NCBI GenBank assembly: GCA_017435245.1
Contig: JAFSFK010000178.1
Span: forward strand, 1 to 7,744
Length of the DNA: 7,744 bases
Origin: Oscillospiraceae bacterium
GTDB taxonomy: Bacteria; Bacillota; Clostridia; Oscillospirales; Oscillospiraceae
Direction of reading: 5' to 3'
In this document: piece by piece, positions 5,131-7,744 of the stretch
How positions within the stretch are numbered: the first letter of the stretch is position 1
Layout of the letters: the number at the start of each line of letters is the position of its first letter
Position numbers and translations under genes: made by a program
The notes under the pieces: generated by a model
The model's database searches: none
What the model was told of the DNA's origin: nothing
The model's input: the letters and a program-made list of their open reading frames with translations, nothing else

Positions 5131-7738
5131 AAGACTGTTTTGCTATTTTCTGTGCTTGCTTTTCCTTTTGACAGTCCCCTTCTGTGTCCTTGCCACCGAG
5201 GAAGAAACCCTTCCCCCGGAGCCGCAGGTCACTGAGATCTCCATCTCCACCCCGGAGGAATTTCTTGCCTTTGCGGAAAACTGCCGGCTGGACAGCTACA
5301 GCGAGCACCTGGCCGTCACACTGACAGCGGATCTGGAGCTCACCGGTACCGATTTTTCCGGTGTCCCCATTTTTTGCGGCAGCTTTGACGGCGCCGGTCA
5401 TACCATCAGCTACAGCGTCACCAAGGATGGTTCCGTACAGGGTCTGTTCCGCTATCTCACTTCCACCGCCGTGATCAGGGATCTTCACCTGAAGGCAGCG
5501 CTTCATCCCGGCGGCAGCCGGAGTATGATCGGTGCCTTGGCCGGCGAGAACGCCGGAGTTATCCGTAATTGCAGCGTTTCCGGCAATGTTCAGGGCGGCG
5601 ACAGCGTCGGTGGTATTGCAGGCGTAAATACCGTTACCGGAATCATCGACGGCTGCGAAAGCGGGGGGTCTATCCACGGCAACCACTTTGTCGGCGGCAT
5701 TGCAGGCCAGAACCGAGGCGTTATCCGCAATTGCCGGAACACCGCAGCAGTAAACACCACCCCCCAGCAAAACACCGTGGAGCTTTCCGATATCACCATC
5801 GAAAGCATCACCGCCTCCGAATCCTCCAGCACCACCACCGATATCGGCGGCATTGCCGGCGTATCCTCCGGTGTGATCCGCCGCTGCACCAACCGGGCCG
5901 ATGTGGGCTACCGGCAGATGGGTTACAATGTAGGCGGCATTGCCGGCACCCAGTCCGGCTATATCGCAGACTGCGAAAACTACGGCAATATCTCCGGCCG
6001 TAAGGAAGTAGGCGGCATCGCCGGTCAAATGGAGCCTGCCGCCAAGATCGAATACTCCATCGATACCCTGCAGATCCTGGAGCAGCAGCTGGATACGATG
6101 TCCGGACTTACCGCCGCCGCTACTGCCAACGCCCAGGCTGGTGCCGGCAGTATCGCCAATCAGCTGGCAGGTCTGAAAGGTCAGGTGACCAATGCCCAGG
6201 AGGCCATCGAGCAGCTGATCCCCTCTGTGGATCCGGAAAATCCCGACGATCCTGTGGATGTCCCGGATATGGATTCTCTTATGGCGGCGCAGTCCGCCCT
6301 CAGCGGCGCAATGAGCGGAATGCAGAATAACCTTAACGGCATTGCCTCCACCGCCCAGGGGATGGCCTACACCCTCTCCCGGGACATGAAGGCAATCACC
6401 AATCAAATGGATGCTATGAGCCAAACCATCAACTCCGCCTCGGAGGGATTGGGCGGCTCGATCACCGATGTTTCCGATGCCGATACCGATGCCGACATTT
6501 CCGGCAAGATCGCATACAGCGATAATTTCGGCTCTATCCAGGCGGATATGAATGCCGGCGGCATTGCCGGTGCGATGTCCCCGGAGAATGATCTGGATAT
6601 TCAGGACGATCTGGATATTCTGGGGGAAGCATCCCTGAATTTTGAAAGTGAGCTGCGGGCCGTCATCCTTGGCTGTGAAAACTCCGGCGATATCCGTGTC
6701 AACAAGCAAAACGGCGGCGGTGTTGTCGGTCTAATGGCAATGGGTCTTGTGAAAAACGCAGTCAACGTAGGTCCGGTCAACGGCGAAGATGCCGACTATA
6801 CCGGCGGTATCGCCGGGCAAAGCCGGGGTTATATCCGCTCCTGCTATGCAAAATCCAGCGTTTCCGGCAGCAGTTTCGTAGGCGGTATCGCCGGCAGCGG
6901 CAGCACCGTTTCCGATTGCCGGGCAATGACACAGCTCACCGGCACCGAACGTCTTGGCGGACTTCTGGGTTCATGCGAAAACCGGGATGCCGTCACCGGC
7001 AACTACTATGCGGCAGCTGATAAAGATCCCGGTGCCATCGATTCTGTCAGCTACCTTAGCGCAGGACAGTGTCTGGATCTGGATGCTTTCTTGGCGCTTG
7101 AGAATCTTCCCGCAATTTTCCGCAACATCACGGTCACATTCCGCTTCGAGGAAGGCTCCGTCCTCAGGACCGTGCCTCTGGGCAAATCCCTTGATCCCGA
7201 AGACATCCCGGAGCTCCCGGAAAAGGAGGGCTATTTGGCATCCTGGGATGGTCTGCAGGAGGATGCGCTTGTTTTTGACCACACCGTTACGGCCGTCTAT
7301 ACTCCTTATGAAACGGTGATCGCATTTAATTTCATCAATGACCTAGACCATCCCGTTCTGCTGGCGCAAGGCTCATTCCCCCCGGGAACTACCCTGTCTT
7401 TGACGGAGCTTGACCAACAGCCGGAAACCCAAAAGCGGCAAAAAGTTTTGTCCTGCTACCGTTTCACCATTGATGGGCCGCAGGCAATGGTACTTCGCTA
7501 CCAATATGAGCTTCCCAATTCCGGCAGCCATCAGATCCTGGTGCGCACCGCCGGCACTTGGAAAACTGCGGATTTCACCACAGACGGCAGTTATCTGGTA
7601 TTTCCCGTGGATGCGGATGCGGATGCCTTTTGTCTGGTGGAAACTGCCCCGAACTATCTTCTCAGCGGCGGCATCGCTCTGCTGATCCTGATGAGTTTGA
7701 GTATCACGCTGATCCTGCGAAAGCGCAGGCATAAATAA
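5123..7738 (+). CDS. Secreted, membrane-anchored GLUG-repeat protein with an inserted helical domain
   Basis: The 871-residue product has a signal peptide (1-24, cleavage likely after Val-Leu-Ala). A beta-helix cap (about 36-134) with FDGAGHTIS (88-96) follows. GLUG-type turns come next, at 137 (GALAG), 163, 191, 242, 271 and 297 (each GGIAG), and again after an interruption at 479, 532 (GGVVG), 561, 587 and 612 (GGLLG). Most are followed by an I-x-x-C-x-N type strand, giving a ladder of cysteines. Residues 308-460 break the array with an Ala/Gln/Met-rich, probably coiled-coil segment that contains an acidic Pro-rich hinge (368-384). Residues 668-727 resemble an InlB-B/Flg_new-type repeat, with GYLASWDG and TVTAVY at the end. 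An unknown domain (728-840) leads to one membrane helix (845-865) and the basic end RKRRHK. The protein is probably displayed outside the cell with its C-terminus in the membrane. It likely acts in adhesion or in partnership with the upstream transporter; function is unproven. Confidence 0.88.
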   Translation: MGKRLFCYFLCLLFLLTVPFCVLATEEETLPPEPQVTEISISTPEEFLAFAENCRLDSYSEHLAVTLTADLELTGTDFSGVPIFCGSFDGAGHTISYSVTKDGSVQGLFRYLTSTAVIRDLHLKAALHPGGSRSMIGALAGENAGVIRNCSVSGNVQGGDSVGGIAGVNTVTGIIDGCESGGSIHGNHFVGGIAGQNRGVIRNCRNTAAVNTTPQQNTVELSDITIESITASESSSTTTDIGGIAGVSSGVIRRCTNRADVGYRQMGYNVGGIAGTQSGYIADCENYGNISGRKEVGGIAGQMEPAAKIEYSIDTLQILEQQLDTMSGLTAAATANAQAGAGSIANQLAGLKGQVTNAQEAIEQLIPSVDPENPDDPVDVPDMDSLMAAQSALSGAMSGMQNNLNGIASTAQGMAYTLSRDMKAITNQMDAMSQTINSASEGLGGSITDVSDADTDADISGKIAYSDNFGSIQADMNAGGIAGAMSPENDLDIQDDLDILGEASLNFESELRAVILGCENSGDIRVNKQNGGGVVGLMAMGLVKNAVNVGPVNGEDADYTGGIAGQSRGYIRSCYAKSSVSGSSFVGGIAGSGSTVSDCRAMTQLTGTERLGGLLGSCENRDAVTGNYYAAADKDPGAIDSVSYLSAGQCLDLDAFLALENLPAIFRNITVTFRFEEGSVLRTVPLGKSLDPEDIPELPEKEGYLASWDGLQEDALVFDHTVTAVYTPYETVIAFNFINDLDHPVLLAQGSFPPGTTLSLTELDQQPETQKRQKVLSCYRFTIDGPQAMVLRYQYELPNSGSHQILVRTAGTWKTADFTTDGSYLVFPVDADADAFCLVETAPNYLLSGGIALLILMSLSITLILRKRRHK

Positions 7739-7744
7739 GGGAAG

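Noticed and set aside
5099..6709. A 536-codon open frame on the minus strand, opposite the GLUG protein gene
   Set aside because: Its Gly/Ile/His-rich product is the complement of GGC/ATC-rich GLUG codons. It has no convincing ribosome binding site, and the plus-strand frame has a signal peptide, repeats and an anchor.
7511..7525. LPNSG in the GLUG protein as a sortase signal
   Set aside because: It lies about 70 residues from the C-terminus with a folded stretch in between, and is not directly followed by a hydrophobic segment and basic tail.
7609..7629. Triple GGATGC direct repeat near the end of the GLUG gene
   Set aside because: It is a short run of Asp-Ala codons with no sign of a slippage mutation or frameshift; the reading frame continues into the anchor.

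Overview
The window reads as a chromosomal stretch from a gut-type member of the Clostridia, most likely an Oscillospirales/Ruminococcaceae-like bacterium. This placement is inference. It rests on moderately GC-rich codon use combined with AT-rich sigma-A-type promoters, strong GGAGG-type ribosome binding sites, a Bacillus-like ThyA, a clostridial-type DHFR, a GLUG-repeat surface protein, and an intergenic fold-back repeat of a kind common in gut Clostridia genomes. No phage, IS, CRISPR, tRNA or rRNA sequence was seen.

Layout. Bases 1-146 hold most of a non-coding, MITE-like palindromic element cut by the left edge of the window. A good promoter (231-259) then drives a rhomboid-fold membrane protein (289-1167, +) that seems to have lost the protease dyad and carries a C-terminal zinc-binding tail. 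This gene converges on a folate/thymidylate operon, thyA-folA, read on the minus strand (2513 down to 1180). The two units share one bidirectional terminator (1166-1200), and the folA stop codon lies in its loop. ThyA makes dTMP and oxidises methylene-tetrahydrofolate to dihydrofolate; FolA reduces the dihydrofolate back. The two genes are 8 bases apart.

The thyA promoter is back-to-back with a second strong promoter (2614-2642) that drives a two-gene plus-strand operon. Its first gene is an 814-aa MMPL/RND-type transporter (2686-5130). Its second is an 871-aa secreted, membrane-anchored GLUG-repeat protein (5123-7738). The two reading frames overlap by 8 bases, which points to translational coupling and a shared job at the cell envelope.

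The best candidate for something undescribed is this transporter/surface-protein pair. The transporter ends in eight tandem tetrapeptides of pattern x-hydrophobic-x-small (residues 770-801). The surface protein has an Ala/Gln/Met-rich, probably coiled-coil segment of about 150 residues set inside its beta-helical repeat array. Long helical hairpins of this sort are found within the extracytoplasmic loops of some MMPL and YhgE-type proteins, so the partner may supply one in trans. That link is a hypothesis from context and is not shown by the sequence.
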